Below, one piece after another: positions 52,105 through 60,707 of a stretch of DNA of 64,000 nt. The notes beneath the pieces are model-generated. The model worked only from the letters and a program-made list of their open reading frames with translations, had not been told where the DNA came from and made no database searches. The position numbers and the translations under genes were made by a program. The stretch spans positions 2,396,547 through 2,460,546 of the forward strand of contig DS990260.1 in NCBI GenBank assembly GCA_000155435.1. Reading direction: 5' to 3'. Numbering within the stretch: the first letter of the stretch is position 1; each line of letters opens with the position of its first letter. This DNA comes from Clostridiales bacterium 1_7_47FAA. GTDB lineage: Bacteria > Bacillota > Clostridia > Lachnospirales > Lachnospiraceae.

Positions 52105-53547
52105 TCATTTTCTCCGCTTCACCATCCCAAGCAGATACGTAAAGCTCTCCACCCTGAACAGGGCGGCCGCTCCCCCATAGATAAGCGCCCCTGCGCCAAT
52201 CTGAAGAATCAGCTTCATCCATGGACCGCCGGGCAATACGAACTGGAGGGCATACACAGCAGCGCACATTCCCACAGAAAGGGCCATGGACGGCATGATA
52301 TCCATCCACTGGCTGGATATGCTGTATCCCAGCAGCTTCTTGTTGGGCCACGCATTGATGAAGGTACACAGGAAATCAATGACAGCCTTGATGGATACAA
52401 GGATGAACGGGCCGAACTGGGCCCCGATCACAAGTCCCAGGATACCGATGGTCTTCTTTATGACCTCCAGTTTCAGGAAGATATCGCTGCGCCCCACCGC
52501 GTTGATGGCCTGGAGGTTGGTGATGTGGATGGGCCAGAAGGAGTATGCAATACACATGATCCTAAGATAAGGCACGCAGATCATCCATTTCTCCCCCAGC
52601 AGCGCCAGCACCATGGTATCCGCCACTGCAAACAGCCCGAACAGCATGGGAAGCACCAGGAAGGAACTGGTCCTGATGGCCCTGCGCACCATGCTCCTGA
52701 CCTGGGCAATGTCCCCCTGCCTGGAGGAAAATGCCGGCAGCAGCACGGCCTGTATGGCTGCCCCCAGGTTATTGACAATCAGCTTGGGGAACTGGTCGCC
52801 CCGGTTATAGGCGCCCAGCAGTTCCTCATTATAAATCTTCCCCATGATTAATCCGTAAAGGTTGTTGAACAGGGTGTCTAAAAGGGCTGCCAGCAGCAGC
52901 TTCCATCCAAATGAGAACATGGAACGGATACGGCCCATGGCAAACACCAGGCGCGGTTTCCAGCTGACCGTCAGGAACAGGGTGGTCATAAGCGCCAGAT
53001 AATAGGCAATCTGCTGGCCCACCATGGCCCAGACGCCCATTCCCCTGTACGCCATGAAAATACTGGCCGCGCCGGATATCACCACCGCCGCCATGGTGGC
53101 CTTAAACAGGCCCTTGAACTCCATTTTCCTGGACACATAGGCGGTCTGCACTGAAATCACGGCCCCAGGGAACAGCACCACGGCCAGGACCCTGACAATG
53201 GGCACCAGCACATCGTTGTGGTAAAATCCCGCGATGGAGGGCGCTGACGCGTACAGCGCAGCATACATCACGCCCGCAATCACAAGGCTGAAATAAAACA
53301 CAGACGAGAAATCCGCGTCATCCGAATGCTTTTTCTGCACCAGCGCCGTGCTGAAACCGTTCTGCACCACCACGTTGGCAATGGTGATGAATATCATGAT
53401 GATGCTGACCAGGCCATATTCCGCCGGGCTTAGAAGCCGGGCCAGGATGATGGCAATCACAAACTGGATTCCCTGGGCGCCGCCATTTTCTAAAATTTTC
53501 CAAAACAGGCCTTTCAGGACCTTATTCTTTATCTCTGTCTCCGCCAA
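52105..53547 (-). CDS. Oligosaccharide flippase (WzxC/MOP-type)
   Basis: This 480-residue lipid-linked oligosaccharide flippase of the colanic-acid exporter type has about 12-14 transmembrane segments. It begins NKVLKGLFWKILENGGAQGI and LLSPAEYGLVSIIMIFITIA, with QNGFSTALVQKKHSDDADFS, all typical of WzxC relatives. The start appears to be TTG at 53547: an in-frame TAG lies just upstream and AAGGAAG precedes it by 7 nt. It is the last gene of the glf-led operon (56750-52105). Confidence 0.88.
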   Translation of the reverse strand: MAETEIKNKVLKGLFWKILENGGAQGIQFVIAIILARLLSPAEYGLVSIIMIFITIANVVVQNGFSTALVQKKHSDDADFSSVFYFSLVIAGVMYAALYASAPSIAGFYHNDVLVPIVRVLAVVLFPGAVISVQTAYVSRKMEFKGLFKATMAAVVISGAASIFMAYRGMGVWAMVGQQIAYYLALMTTLFLTVSWKPRLVFAMGRIRSMFSFGWKLLLAALLDTLFNNLYGLIMGKIYNEELLGAYNRGDQFPKLIVNNLGAAIQAVLLPAFSSRQGDIAQVRSMVRRAIRTSSFLVLPMLFGLFAVADTMVLALLGEKWMICVPYLRIMCIAYSFWPIHITNLQAINAVGRSDIFLKLEVIKKTIGILGLVIGAQFGPFILVSIKAVIDFLCTFINAWPNKKLLGYSISSQWMDIMPSMALSVGMCAAVYALQFVLPGGPWMKLILQIGAGALIYGGAAALFRVESFTYLLGMVKRRK

Positions 53548-53595
53548 ATCCTAACTTCCTTTCCGTTCCCCTGGATTCCCCTGAATCAACCTGCC

Positions 53596-54582
53596 TTAAT
53601 TGCTCCCCCGCACCATCCTCTGGAGCAGCCGGTACAGGCCGGGAGCCATGATTTCAAACCGGATGAAGAACCTGGTCCTGAGACTCAGCTCCCTGTAATA
53701 TCTCCGGTACTCCTTCTTCCTGACCTGGTCATAGTGTTTCGTGTTGACCTGTGTAAGGAAATAAATCCGCTTGGCAGCGCTCATGGCCTCATTATGGAAC
53801 CGCCCGAAGGTGGAGCGGTCAAATGTCTCATACATTTCCTTCATCTGCTCATAGTAGCGCTTTTGTTTATTTTCATAATCCCCCTGTTTCATCAGGCTGG
53901 TCCAGGAGCTTGCCACGCCCACCCGGTACACGCACATAGGCTCGTCCATATAGTAAGCGTATCCGGCGCATGCCATCATCAGCTGCATGGGGATATCCCC
54001 CACCGGGCAGTGCAGGTAGTAGTCGGGCAGGGTTTTTACGATCCGCGTGGGAAACACAAGGGACGCCGTGGGATACCCCGTGGATTTGTCCACGATGGCC
54101 TCCGGCTCCACCTTCCGGCTCTCCCTGTAAGGCCGCATCATCCCTTCTGCCCTGGAACCGTCCACACTTATGATCCTGCTGCTGTGAAAACACAGGGAAC
54201 AGTCCGGGTTGGCCCGGAGATAATCCACCTGCTTCTGGAGTTTATGAGGGTCTGTCCAGTAATCATCCCCCTCGCACATGGCGATGTATTCCCCCCTGGC
54301 CCTTGGAAAATTGAAAATACTGATATTGGAAATCCCTTTGGAATACTGGTTTTCCTCCCTTAGGATCGGTTTTATGATGTCCGGGTACCTGGCCGTGTAC
54401 TCCCGGATGATATCGGCCGTCCCGTCCGTGGAAGCATCGTCGTGAATCAGGATTTCATATGTGAAATCTGTCTTCTGCATCAGGAACCCGTCCAGGGCGC
54501 TCCTTATATAGGGTGCATGGTTGTAAGTGATGCAGCAGATGCTGACCGTGGGCCTGACATTTTCCATTCTATAATCATCCAT
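53596..54582 (-). CDS. GT2-family glycosyltransferase
   Basis: This 328-residue GT-A fold enzyme has VSICCITYNHAPYIRSALDG, ILIHDDASTDGTADIIREYT and YIAMCEGDDYWTDPHKLQKQ (the DxD site in EGDDYW). This EGDDYW type is common in capsule clusters of Firmicutes and Bacteroidetes. Donor and acceptor are not known. GGAGA 7 nt before the ATG supports 54582. It sits 3 nt after the next GT2 gene. Confidence 0.88.
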   Translation of the reverse strand: MDDYRMENVRPTVSICCITYNHAPYIRSALDGFLMQKTDFTYEILIHDDASTDGTADIIREYTARYPDIIKPILREENQYSKGISNISIFNFPRARGEYIAMCEGDDYWTDPHKLQKQVDYLRANPDCSLCFHSSRIISVDGSRAEGMMRPYRESRKVEPEAIVDKSTGYPTASLVFPTRIVKTLPDYYLHCPVGDIPMQLMMACAGYAYYMDEPMCVYRVGVASSWTSLMKQGDYENKQKRYYEQMKEMYETFDRSTFGRFHNEAMSAAKRIYFLTQVNTKHYDQVRKKEYRRYYRELSLRTRFFIRFEIMAPGLYRLLQRMVRGSN

Positions 54583-54585
54583 ATC

Positions 54586-55653
54586 TTAATCTCCCATAAA
54601 CAACATCTGCCCAATGGTCCGAAGGGCTGAATTTTTAGTAAATCCGTAACGTATCATAAGCGCAATCCTGCCAAGCCTGCCCTTTCCCGGAAGTTCCGTG
54701 AACGCAGCCAGGATTTCCCTCTGCTCCGGATCCAGCTTATCGCGGAACATGGCCAGCAGGCATCCGGCCTGTCCAAACATAAGCCTGTAATTTTCCTTTG
54801 CCCTGCTGCCATCCCTGATGCGCTCCCCGGCTCCTTTGAGGCTGTCCCCTTTTTCCGCCCCCAGGGTGTTGTCCCTGTGCTGGCGGTACAGATACAATGG
54901 CTGCCCCACCCATCCAATCCTTCCAAAACAGCTGGCAAGAAGGGCCAGCCAGGCGTCATGCATCAGGCAGACACTGGGCAGCTGTTCCAGGTACCCAAGC
55001 ATGGGTCGGTTCATCATGACCGCGCCTCCGGTGACATTATTCTGTACCAGCAGCTGTGAAAGCCTGGTGCGCTCCGGCGATATCTTCTGATAACCAAAAA
55101 AGCTGGGGGCAATCTCATTGAGCTGTTCATCCACCACCTTAAGGTCGGAATGGACCAGCACCGGAAGCCTGCTGTCCGGCGGGTTTCCTTCCAGTTCCTG
55201 CATTTTCCCAAGAAGCATCTGCACCTTGCAGGGCAGCCACACATCGTCCTGGTCGCTGAGCATGAAGTAGTCTGAGGATGCGGCCCTTATAAGCCTCCCG
55301 CCTTCCTCAGGCGTCAAATCGTAATTTCCCTCCCAGGCAGCCTTCCCCTGTCCGGCGGCCAGGGAGGCCATCATTTGAAGGAGTCCCAGGAAATGGGCCG
55401 CGGCCCCTCCCGAGCCGGTGCGTCGGTGGAGTACAAGCACACAATCCCTGTGTTTAAGCCCATACTGGTCCAGAAGCTCACCTGTACCGTCCGTGGAGCC
55501 GTCGTCTGATACCACAAGAAGGATTCCCCCCTGGCCCTGGGCCAGGATGGAATCCATCTGCTCTTCAATATAATCCCTGCCGTTATAGGCAGCCGCCAGT
55601 ACCGTTATTCCGTGGTCCATACCTGCCTCATCCAACATTTCCAATGCTTTCAC
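54586..55653 (-). CDS. GT2-family glycosyltransferase (rhamnosyl/alpha-GT type)
   Basis: This 355-residue GT2 enzyme has ITVLAAAYNGRDYIEEQMDS, LLVVSDDGSTDGTGELLDQY and YFMLSDQDDVWLPCKVQMLL, where SDQDDVW is the signature of a group that includes WbbL/RgpB-like transferases. It starts with GTG, and the GTGA overlaps the glf stop codon, so it is translationally coupled to glf. A galactofuranosyl- or rhamnosyltransferase role fits the neighbours but is not shown. Confidence 0.87.
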   Translation of the reverse strand: MKALEMLDEAGMDHGITVLAAAYNGRDYIEEQMDSILAQGQGGILLVVSDDGSTDGTGELLDQYGLKHRDCVLVLHRRTGSGGAAAHFLGLLQMMASLAAGQGKAAWEGNYDLTPEEGGRLIRAASSDYFMLSDQDDVWLPCKVQMLLGKMQELEGNPPDSRLPVLVHSDLKVVDEQLNEIAPSFFGYQKISPERTRLSQLLVQNNVTGGAVMMNRPMLGYLEQLPSVCLMHDAWLALLASCFGRIGWVGQPLYLYRQHRDNTLGAEKGDSLKGAGERIRDGSRAKENYRLMFGQAGCLLAMFRDKLDPEQREILAAFTELPGKGRLGRIALMIRYGFTKNSALRTIGQMLFMGD

Positions 55654-56750
55654 CCAAAGATTTCCTCTGCCCGTTTCATGGCTGATTCAATCACCTTATC
55701 CATGTCATAATACTTATATTCTCCCAGACGGCCGCCAAACAATACATGTTCCTCCGCCCTGGCCAGTTCTTCATAGCGGCGGTACAGCTCCTGGTTCTTC
55801 CCGTCGTTGACCGGATAATAAGGCTCCATGCCCTCCTGCCAGCTGACCGGGTATTCCCTTGTGACCACGGTCTTTGGCTGGTTGCCGAATTCAAAATGCT
55901 TGTGCTCAATCATCCTTGTATACGGCGTCTCCCTGTCCGTATAATTGACCACTGCCACGCCCTGGTGGTTCTCCTCGTCAAGCACCTCAGACTCAAAGCG
56001 CAGGCTGCGGTATTCCAGCTTGCCAAAACAGTAGCCATAGAAGGCGTCAATGGTTCCGGTATAGACCACGGTACCTCCCAGGCTGTCGTAATGCTCCCTG
56101 TGCTCCAGGTAATCCACCCCAGTCTCAATATCGCAGCCCTCAAACAGCCTGTCTATGATGGCATTGTATCCGCCAATGGGAATGCCCTGGTATAAGTCAT
56201 TAAAATAATTATTATCATAGGTATAGCGCACGGGTATGCGCCGGATGATGAATGCAGGCAGTTCCGTACAGTCCCGGCCCCACTGTTTCTCCGTATATCC
56301 CTTGACCAGCTTCTCATACAGTTCCCGTCCCACCAGGCTGATGGCCTGTTCCTCCAGGTTGCGGGGTTCCCCCTGTACCTCTGCCTTCTGCTTCTCGATG
56401 ATGGCCTTTGCCTCATCCGGCGTGGAGATTCCCCACATCCTGCTGAATGTATTCATATTAAAAGGCATGTTGTACATCTCGCCCTTAAAGTTTGCCACAG
56501 GGCTGTTGGTATAGCGGTTGAACTCAGCCAGACCGTTGACAAATCCCCACACCTTCTTATTACTGGTATGGAAAATGTGGGCGCCGTACTTGTGCACATG
56601 GATTCCCTCCACATCCTCACAATATATATTACCGCCTATGTGGTTCCTTTTTTCCACCACCAGGCATGTCTTCCCGCTCTTTTTCGCATACCAGGCAAAC
56701 ACGCCTGCGTAAAGCCCGCTTCCAACTAATACATAATCGTAATGCTTCAT
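55650..56750 (-). CDS. glf: UDP-galactopyranose mutase
   Basis: This flavoenzyme interconverts UDP-galactopyranose and UDP-galactofuranose. The 366-residue protein has the FAD-binding start YDYVLVGSGLYAGVFAWYAK, VVEKRNHIGGNIYCEDVEG with IHVHKYGAHIFHTSNKKVWG, and the active-site region FNRYTNSPVANFKGEMYNMP. GYTEKQWGRDCTELPAFIIR and YPVSWQEGMEPYYPVNDGKN follow. GGAGGAG precedes the ATG at 56750. It is first in its operon and implies galactofuranose in the polymer made by the following transferases. Confidence 0.96.
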   Translation of the reverse strand: MKHYDYVLVGSGLYAGVFAWYAKKSGKTCLVVEKRNHIGGNIYCEDVEGIHVHKYGAHIFHTSNKKVWGFVNGLAEFNRYTNSPVANFKGEMYNMPFNMNTFSRMWGISTPDEAKAIIEKQKAEVQGEPRNLEEQAISLVGRELYEKLVKGYTEKQWGRDCTELPAFIIRRIPVRYTYDNNYFNDLYQGIPIGGYNAIIDRLFEGCDIETGVDYLEHREHYDSLGGTVVYTGTIDAFYGYCFGKLEYRSLRFESEVLDEENHQGVAVVNYTDRETPYTRMIEHKHFEFGNQPKTVVTREYPVSWQEGMEPYYPVNDGKNQELYRRYEELARAEEHVLFGGRLGEYKYYDMDKVIESAMKRAEEIFG

Positions 56751-56807
56751 TCCGGATTCTCCTCCTTCGGACACCACCCCCTGCTTCAGAGGGGTTTTGC
56801 TTTCACA

Positions 56808-56836
56808 ATTGTACTATGTTTTGGCGGAAATGTAAA
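56808..56836 (-). promoter_or_regulatory. Promoter of the glf operon
   Basis: On the minus strand TTTACA (56836-56831), 17 nt and TACAAT (56813-56808) lie about 60 nt before glf. Confidence 0.75.
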
Positions 56837-56891
56837 TGATGGCATGGCACATCAGCAATCAAATAGAGAAGCACAACACGCCACCAGACAG

Positions 56892-56937
56892 GCGGCGTTA
56901 CCTATTCCCACACGGGATAACAGGAACGCCGCTTTTT
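56892..56937 (+). terminator. Hairpin with T-tract upstream of glf
   Basis: GCGGCGTT (56892-56899) pairs with AACGCCGC (56925-56932) and is followed by TTTTT. It reads as a plus-strand terminator, but no plus-strand gene lies just before it. It may be a leftover of a lost gene. Nothing else is seen in 56751-57037. Confidence 0.5.
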
Positions 56938-57037
56938 ATGCCCTCATCTCATGCAGCAGGGGCAAGGAGGTATACCTTTTCCCTCAAAAACACCTTTCTA
57001 CCGCGTGACAGGACTCGGAAAGCAGCGCCCGGTCTTA

Positions 57038-57509
57038 TTATTTTTTCGAAACGCTGCTAATTTTAATTATAAAATTATTCTCGTGCCGTTCCCACTTTGA
57101 TTGAGAAATAGATGGAAGATTAAAAACTTTCACCATATTATCGTTTAATTCATTAATCCGTGCGGACATTTCAGGGTTATCTAACTTTATACTAACTCTA
57201 TTTAGGTTAATAGCACTATGAATATTTTTAAATTCAAATTTAGGTAACAATTTCCAACCGCCGCAATAATTTCTCAAAGCCTGCCACTTGGGGAATGAGC
57301 GCGTCAACGGCAATCTTTATCTTCCCTTTCCAACTCGTCCCCGTCTTTTCCGCTTGATACTCTGCATAGCTTTTACCCTTGCTGCCTTTACCCGGAACGA
57401 CAACGGATAAGCCGTGTTCCCGGCACAGCTTGTCGCTCATGTTCCGTATGCCGTAATATGTCCGCTTGTTGGAATTATACTTCACTTTGTCCTGCTTCAT
57501 ATTTTTCAC
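57038..57509 (-). pseudogene. Truncated relaxase of a Tn1549/Tn916-like element
   Basis: The part from 57509 to 57240 encodes KRTYYGIRNMSDKLCREHGL, SVVVPGKGSKGKSYAEYQAE and KTGTSWKGKIKIAVDALIPQ. This is an internal stretch of conjugative-transposon relaxases. It lacks the N-terminal catalytic part and stops after FEKLLRRLE. A different frame continues to 57038 with an unrelated AT-rich sequence (KWERHENNFIIKISSVSKK at its end) that I do not recognise. The fragment marks one side of the element relic whose integrase remains lie at 59931-60276. Confidence 0.72.
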
Positions 57510-57614
57510 CTTATTACATTTTGCCGTTCATCTTTCTTATTTAGACATGAATACACATCTCATAGCATTGATAAGAATAGAGCATATCATTAACTTTCAG
57601 AAATGCAAAATCGG

Positions 57615-57643
57615 CTTGAAGTGTATGAAACTTCAAGTATAAT
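57615..57643 (+). promoter_or_regulatory. Promoter with dyad upstream of the MerR gene
   Basis: TTGAAG (57616-57621), 16 nt and TATAAT (57638-57643) form the promoter. CTTGAAGT (57615-57622) and ACTTCAAG (57630-57637) form a dyad between them, suggesting autoregulation. Confidence 0.68.
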
Positions 57644-57663
57644 TATATGCAGATGGTGATAAG

Positions 57664-58476
57664 ATGTTTAAAATAGGTGAGTTTTCAAAGATAGCGCAAG
57701 TATCTATTCGTATGCTTCGGTATTATGATGAAGTAGGGCTGTTAAAGCCGGAAGAAGTCGGCAAATGGACGGGGCACCGAATGTACTCGGTAACTCAAAT
57801 ACCCCGCCTAAATAGAATATTATATTTGCGTGACATCGGTTTTAATATTTCTGAAATTGCGCTTGCACTCGAAATGAATGATTGTTTACTACTTGAAACC
57901 CTTGAACAAAAGCGATTAGAAATTATGGATACCATACAGAATGAGCAGGAAAAACTACGGAAAATCGCGATTGCTAAAAACGAAATAAAAGAAAACAAAG
58001 GAGAACTTCATTACAACATTTCCATTAAAGTAATCCCGGAGTATCAAGTGCTTTCTTTACGAAGAATTGTTCCTACATACTACTCCGAGGGTGATTTATG
58101 GAATGAACTTTCTGCTTTTGCCAAAGAACAGAAGATAGAAATATCCAGTCATACTTTTTCTGTTTATCACGACACAGAGTACAAGGAACAAAATGTGGAT
58201 ATTGAGTTATGCGTCCCGGTAAGTAAGCTATGTAAAGATATTGCCCCATTCTGTTTCCGTATTATCGAGCCTGTCCCCGTTATGGCTTGCACAATGGTAT
58301 ATGGTGACTTTTCAAATATCAAAGGAGCGTATATTGCTTTTGCTGAATGGCTGCAAAAAAACAGTAAATATCGAATGTCAAACCCTATGCGGCAAATTGT
58401 GCATAGGGGATCGTGGAATGAGAGTAATCCGGCAAAGTACCTGACTGAAATCCAAATACCGTTGGAACTTAGTTAG
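57664..58476 (+). CDS. MerR-family regulator with GyrI-like effector-binding domain
   Basis: This 270-residue regulator has the MerR winged helix at residues 1-70 (FKIGEFSKIAQVSIRMLRYY and WTGHRMYSVTQIPRLNRILY) and a dimerising coiled coil to about 115. A GyrI-like ligand domain follows (ISIKVIPEYQVLSLRRIVPT...). This is the BltR/BmrR-type layout that senses lipophilic cations. It is AT-rich like its neighbours and probably cargo of the element relic. The next promoter (58517-58547) has the 19-bp spacer and dyad expected of its target. Confidence 0.9.
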   Translation: MFKIGEFSKIAQVSIRMLRYYDEVGLLKPEEVGKWTGHRMYSVTQIPRLNRILYLRDIGFNISEIALALEMNDCLLLETLEQKRLEIMDTIQNEQEKLRKIAIAKNEIKENKGELHYNISIKVIPEYQVLSLRRIVPTYYSEGDLWNELSAFAKEQKIEISSHTFSVYHDTEYKEQNVDIELCVPVSKLCKDIAPFCFRIIEPVPVMACTMVYGDFSNIKGAYIAFAEWLQKNSKYRMSNPMRQIVHRGSWNESNPAKYLTEIQIPLELS

Positions 58477-58477
58477 C

Positions 58478-58512
58478 AATGTCCTGCAAAAATGCAGGGC
58501 ATTTTTATTTTA
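58478..58512 (+). terminator. Terminator between the MerR and trmO genes
   Basis: An 11-bp stem (AATGTCCTGCA with TGCAGGGCATT, one G-U pair) is followed by TTTTATTTT. It separates the two transcription units. Confidence 0.85.
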
Positions 58513-58516
58513 CCTC

Positions 58517-58547
58517 TTGTATCTCACATGATGTGAGGTATTATACT
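58517..58547 (+). promoter_or_regulatory. MerR-type promoter of trmO with 19-bp spacer
   Basis: TTGTAT (58517-58522), exactly 19 nt and TATACT (58542-58547) form an over-long promoter. The spacer contains the dyad CTCACATGATGTGAG (58523-58537). A 19-bp spacer with an internal dyad is the hallmark of MerR-activated promoters. Confidence 0.78.
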
Positions 58548-58578
58548 GAACTCAAAGCAGAAAACGAGGAGGTACAAC

Positions 58579-59055
58579 ATGAATGATTATCAATTAAAAC
58601 CTATTGGAAAGGTAAAGAATGATGACAGCGGAGCATTTATTGAATTAGAGCCGGAGTATATTCCCGGACTGCAGGCATTAAACGGATTTAGCCATATCAA
58701 CGTAGTATGGTGGTTTAGTGATTGTGATAATCAGACAGACAGAAATATATTACAAACCGAACAGCCCTATAAAAATGCACCAACAGTAATGGGCGTTTTT
58801 GCCACAAGGTCGCCAGTCCGCCCTAACCCTATTGCTTTGACAACATCAGAAATTATCAGCATTGATTTTAACAAGGGAATTATTCGGGTTACTTTTATTG
58901 ACGCGAATGACAATACTCCCGTGTTAGATTTAAAGCCGTACACACCGAGTTTTGACAGAGTAGAAACACCCGGTATTCCTGCATGGTGCAGCGAGTGGCC
59001 GAGAAGCACAGAAGCATCCGGCTGCTTTAATTGGGAGCAGGTATTCAATTTTTAA
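58579..59055 (+). CDS. trmO: TrmO/TsaA-family tRNA methyltransferase-like protein
   Basis: This 158-residue protein has the family landmarks LKPIGKVKNDD, LNGFSHINVVWWFSDCDN, FATRSPVRPNPIALTTSEI (SAM-binding loop) and DTPVLDLKPYTPSFD-like NTPVLDLKPYTPSFD. TrmO methylates t6A37 in tRNAs for threonine. Short clostridial members near drug-responsive regulators may have another role. It is in a two-gene operon with a GNAT acetyltransferase, under a promoter that looks MerR-controlled. Codon use is AT-rich compared with the rest of the window. GAGGAGG precedes the ATG. Confidence 0.85.
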   Translation: MNDYQLKPIGKVKNDDSGAFIELEPEYIPGLQALNGFSHINVVWWFSDCDNQTDRNILQTEQPYKNAPTVMGVFATRSPVRPNPIALTTSEIISIDFNKGIIRVTFIDANDNTPVLDLKPYTPSFDRVETPGIPAWCSEWPRSTEASGCFNWEQVFNF

Positions 59056-59064
59056 GGGGGCTTT

Positions 59065-59646
59065 ATGAAACTGAAAGATTATGTTCAGAATAAACCGAAA
59101 CTTGAAACGGACAGGCTTTTATTACGTCCTTTGCAATATGATGATGTTGCCGATTTGAAAGAATGGATAGGCGACAGATCATTATATCAATATTGGGGGA
59201 AACGTCCCGGAAAAAGTGACTTAAATCCCGAATTGCTATTTCAAAAAAAGGAGCGTCCTACAAAGAGTTTCCATTGGGGGATTGTTCATAAAAAGGACGA
59301 TAAAGTGATAGGTGAAATGTGGGTATATCTCATTGAAAATGACCGCATGGCAAAAGTGGCTTTCCGTCTTTCTCCAATTTATCAAGGACATGGTCTTATG
59401 GCAGAAGCCTTAAGAAACGTAGTGATTTTCTGTTTTGAAAAAACAGAATTACAACGGCTATGGTCTGATGTTCATGTTCTAAATATCGCGTCATATAAAA
59501 CACTGGAAAAAGCAGGATTTAGGCGAGAGGGGCATATTCGGGACGGAAAAATGGTAAATACTTATTGCGATTATTATTTATATGGTATGACGAGAACCGA
59601 TTATTATGAAACAGAAAGTATGACACAGCCACCCAACGGGAAATAA
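59065..59646 (+). CDS. GNAT-family N-acetyltransferase (RimJ/RimL type)
   Basis: This 193-residue acetyltransferase has LETDRLLLRPLQYDDVADLK at the start, VAFRLSPIYQGHGLMAEALR for the acetyl-CoA pyrophosphate loop (Q-x-x-G-x-x-A type), and NIASYKTLEKAGFRREGHIR. Relatives acetylate ribosomal-protein N-termini or small amines and antibiotics. It starts 9 nt after trmO with AAGGGGG upstream. As the second gene of a MerR-linked operon, a detoxifying role is possible but unproven. Confidence 0.87.
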   Translation: MKLKDYVQNKPKLETDRLLLRPLQYDDVADLKEWIGDRSLYQYWGKRPGKSDLNPELLFQKKERPTKSFHWGIVHKKDDKVIGEMWVYLIENDRMAKVAFRLSPIYQGHGLMAEALRNVVIFCFEKTELQRLWSDVHVLNIASYKTLEKAGFRREGHIRDGKMVNTYCDYYLYGMTRTDYYETESMTQPPNGK

Positions 59647-59752
59647 AAAAACCGTTGTTGAGGCGGTGGGGTTTTCATACGCCCAAACAAAATAAGGCGA
59701 GCCTATTTAAGTATACGGCGGTATCAAAGAGGTATCGCCGTGTTGCTTTTGT

Positions 59753-59925
59753 ATTAACGGCTTTTGCAAACAGGCGTTGAATCGGGAAGCTATGAACGCC
59801 CACAGGGACACAAAGCGTCAGCAGTTACGCGAAGTTACTTTTTCCGATTTGTTGCCACAGGAAGAACATCAGCTCCACGTTTACGACCAGTATTTCGCAG
59901 ATGATGAAGCGGAACAGTTCGCTTA
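59753..59925 (+). pseudogene. Fragment of a Tn916/Tn1549-type sigma-70-like gene
   Basis: This stretch encodes INGFCKQALNREAMNAHRDT followed by KRQQLREVTFSDLLPQEEHQ, the N-terminal part of the small sigma-like helix-turn-helix protein found in these conjugative transposons. It ends in a stop at 59923 after DDEAEQFA. The rest of the gene is gone. No start with a ribosome binding site is seen. Confidence 0.65.
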
Positions 59926-59930
59926 AAGCT

Positions 59931-60276
59931 GCCTTTTACACAGCCATACAGGACGATTGTATTCGGAAAAATCCGCATGAGCGCAGCCGTATATGAAGCG
60001 TTCAAGCGTGTGCTGAAAAACAGAGGGCGGACAAAGCCTATCGTTATCGACGGGTACGGGAACTTCCCTTTCCTTAACCGAAACGGCTTGCCAAAGGTGG
60101 CAGCAAATTATGAAATTATGTTCAGGGGGGCTTGTGAAGAAGCACAACAAGTGCCATGAGAAAGCATTACAGTATATCATGGGACATTCCAACATCAACA
60201 TGACGCTACACTGAACTATAACGCTCATGCCACTTCTGACAGTGCATTAGCAGAAATGGAACGGCTGATTGCTTAG
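59931..60276 (+). pseudogene. int: Broken Tn916-type tyrosine integrase
   Basis: Pieces of the integrase are in order but in shifted frames: AFYTAIQDDCIRKNP, then MSAAVYEAFKRVLKNRGRTK with DGYGNFPFLNRNGLPKVAAN, then KHNKCHEKALQYIMGHSNIN with NAHATSDSALAEMERLIA. The segment with the catalytic HxLRHT motif is deleted between CHEKA and LQYIMGH, and the catalytic Tyr is lost in a broken repeat of that region. It cannot be active. With the relaxase and sigma fragments it shows that an integrative element once occupied this site. Confidence 0.75.
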
Positions 60277-60365
60277 TAGTAAATAGAGGTTTTACTACTC
60301 TTTCTACTACCTTTGAACGCAGAAACATGAGGGGATATGAGAATATTTAAGAACATCTTCCGATA

Positions 60366-60467
60366 TCTATAGGCATGTCTGATAGTTGGGGTGTTGGTAA
60401 ATCATACATTAAAAATCAGTTGGAAAACAATTTGCCGGAAATGTGCAATACCATGGCAACATCTTGA
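60366..60467 (+). pseudogene. Fragment with a KAP-type P-loop (Walker A)
   Basis: A 33-codon frame reads SIGMSDSWGVGKSYIKNQLE and then stops. The G-x-W-G-x-G-K-S pattern is that of KAP-family NTPases, often linked to phage defence or membrane systems. Only the Walker A region remains. It is followed by a hairpin (60511-60537). Confidence 0.4.
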
Positions 60468-60510
60468 AAAACTCAAGAAAAAACAGTATAAGCAATGGTT
60501 TGCTAAGCGG

Positions 60511-60537
60511 AGGTAAGCGTCAATCTGGCGCTTACCT
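60511..60537 (+). terminator. Hairpin at the right end of the element relic
   Basis: AGGTAAGCG (60511-60519) pairs with CGCTTACCT (60529-60537), giving a 9-bp stem. It may be a terminator, though the T-tract is poor. The remaining 60538-60707 is AT-rich and shows no gene. Confidence 0.5.
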
Positions 60538-60707
60538 ATTCTTATCTGATACAAATCCTGAAATTCCTTAACCGCATTACAAGACCAGTCTTCTTTGAAA
60601 TTGAATATGCTTTTGCTACCGTAGCATCTGATTCCTTTGTGAAAGAGAAGTGTATTTCAAGGTTCGAAAGCTTATGATAGATATAGACAAGATGCTTAAA
60701 ATATTTT

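Noticed and set aside
59931-60276. Active tyrosine recombinase
   Set aside because: The frame is broken in several places and the HxLRHT catalytic segment is missing.
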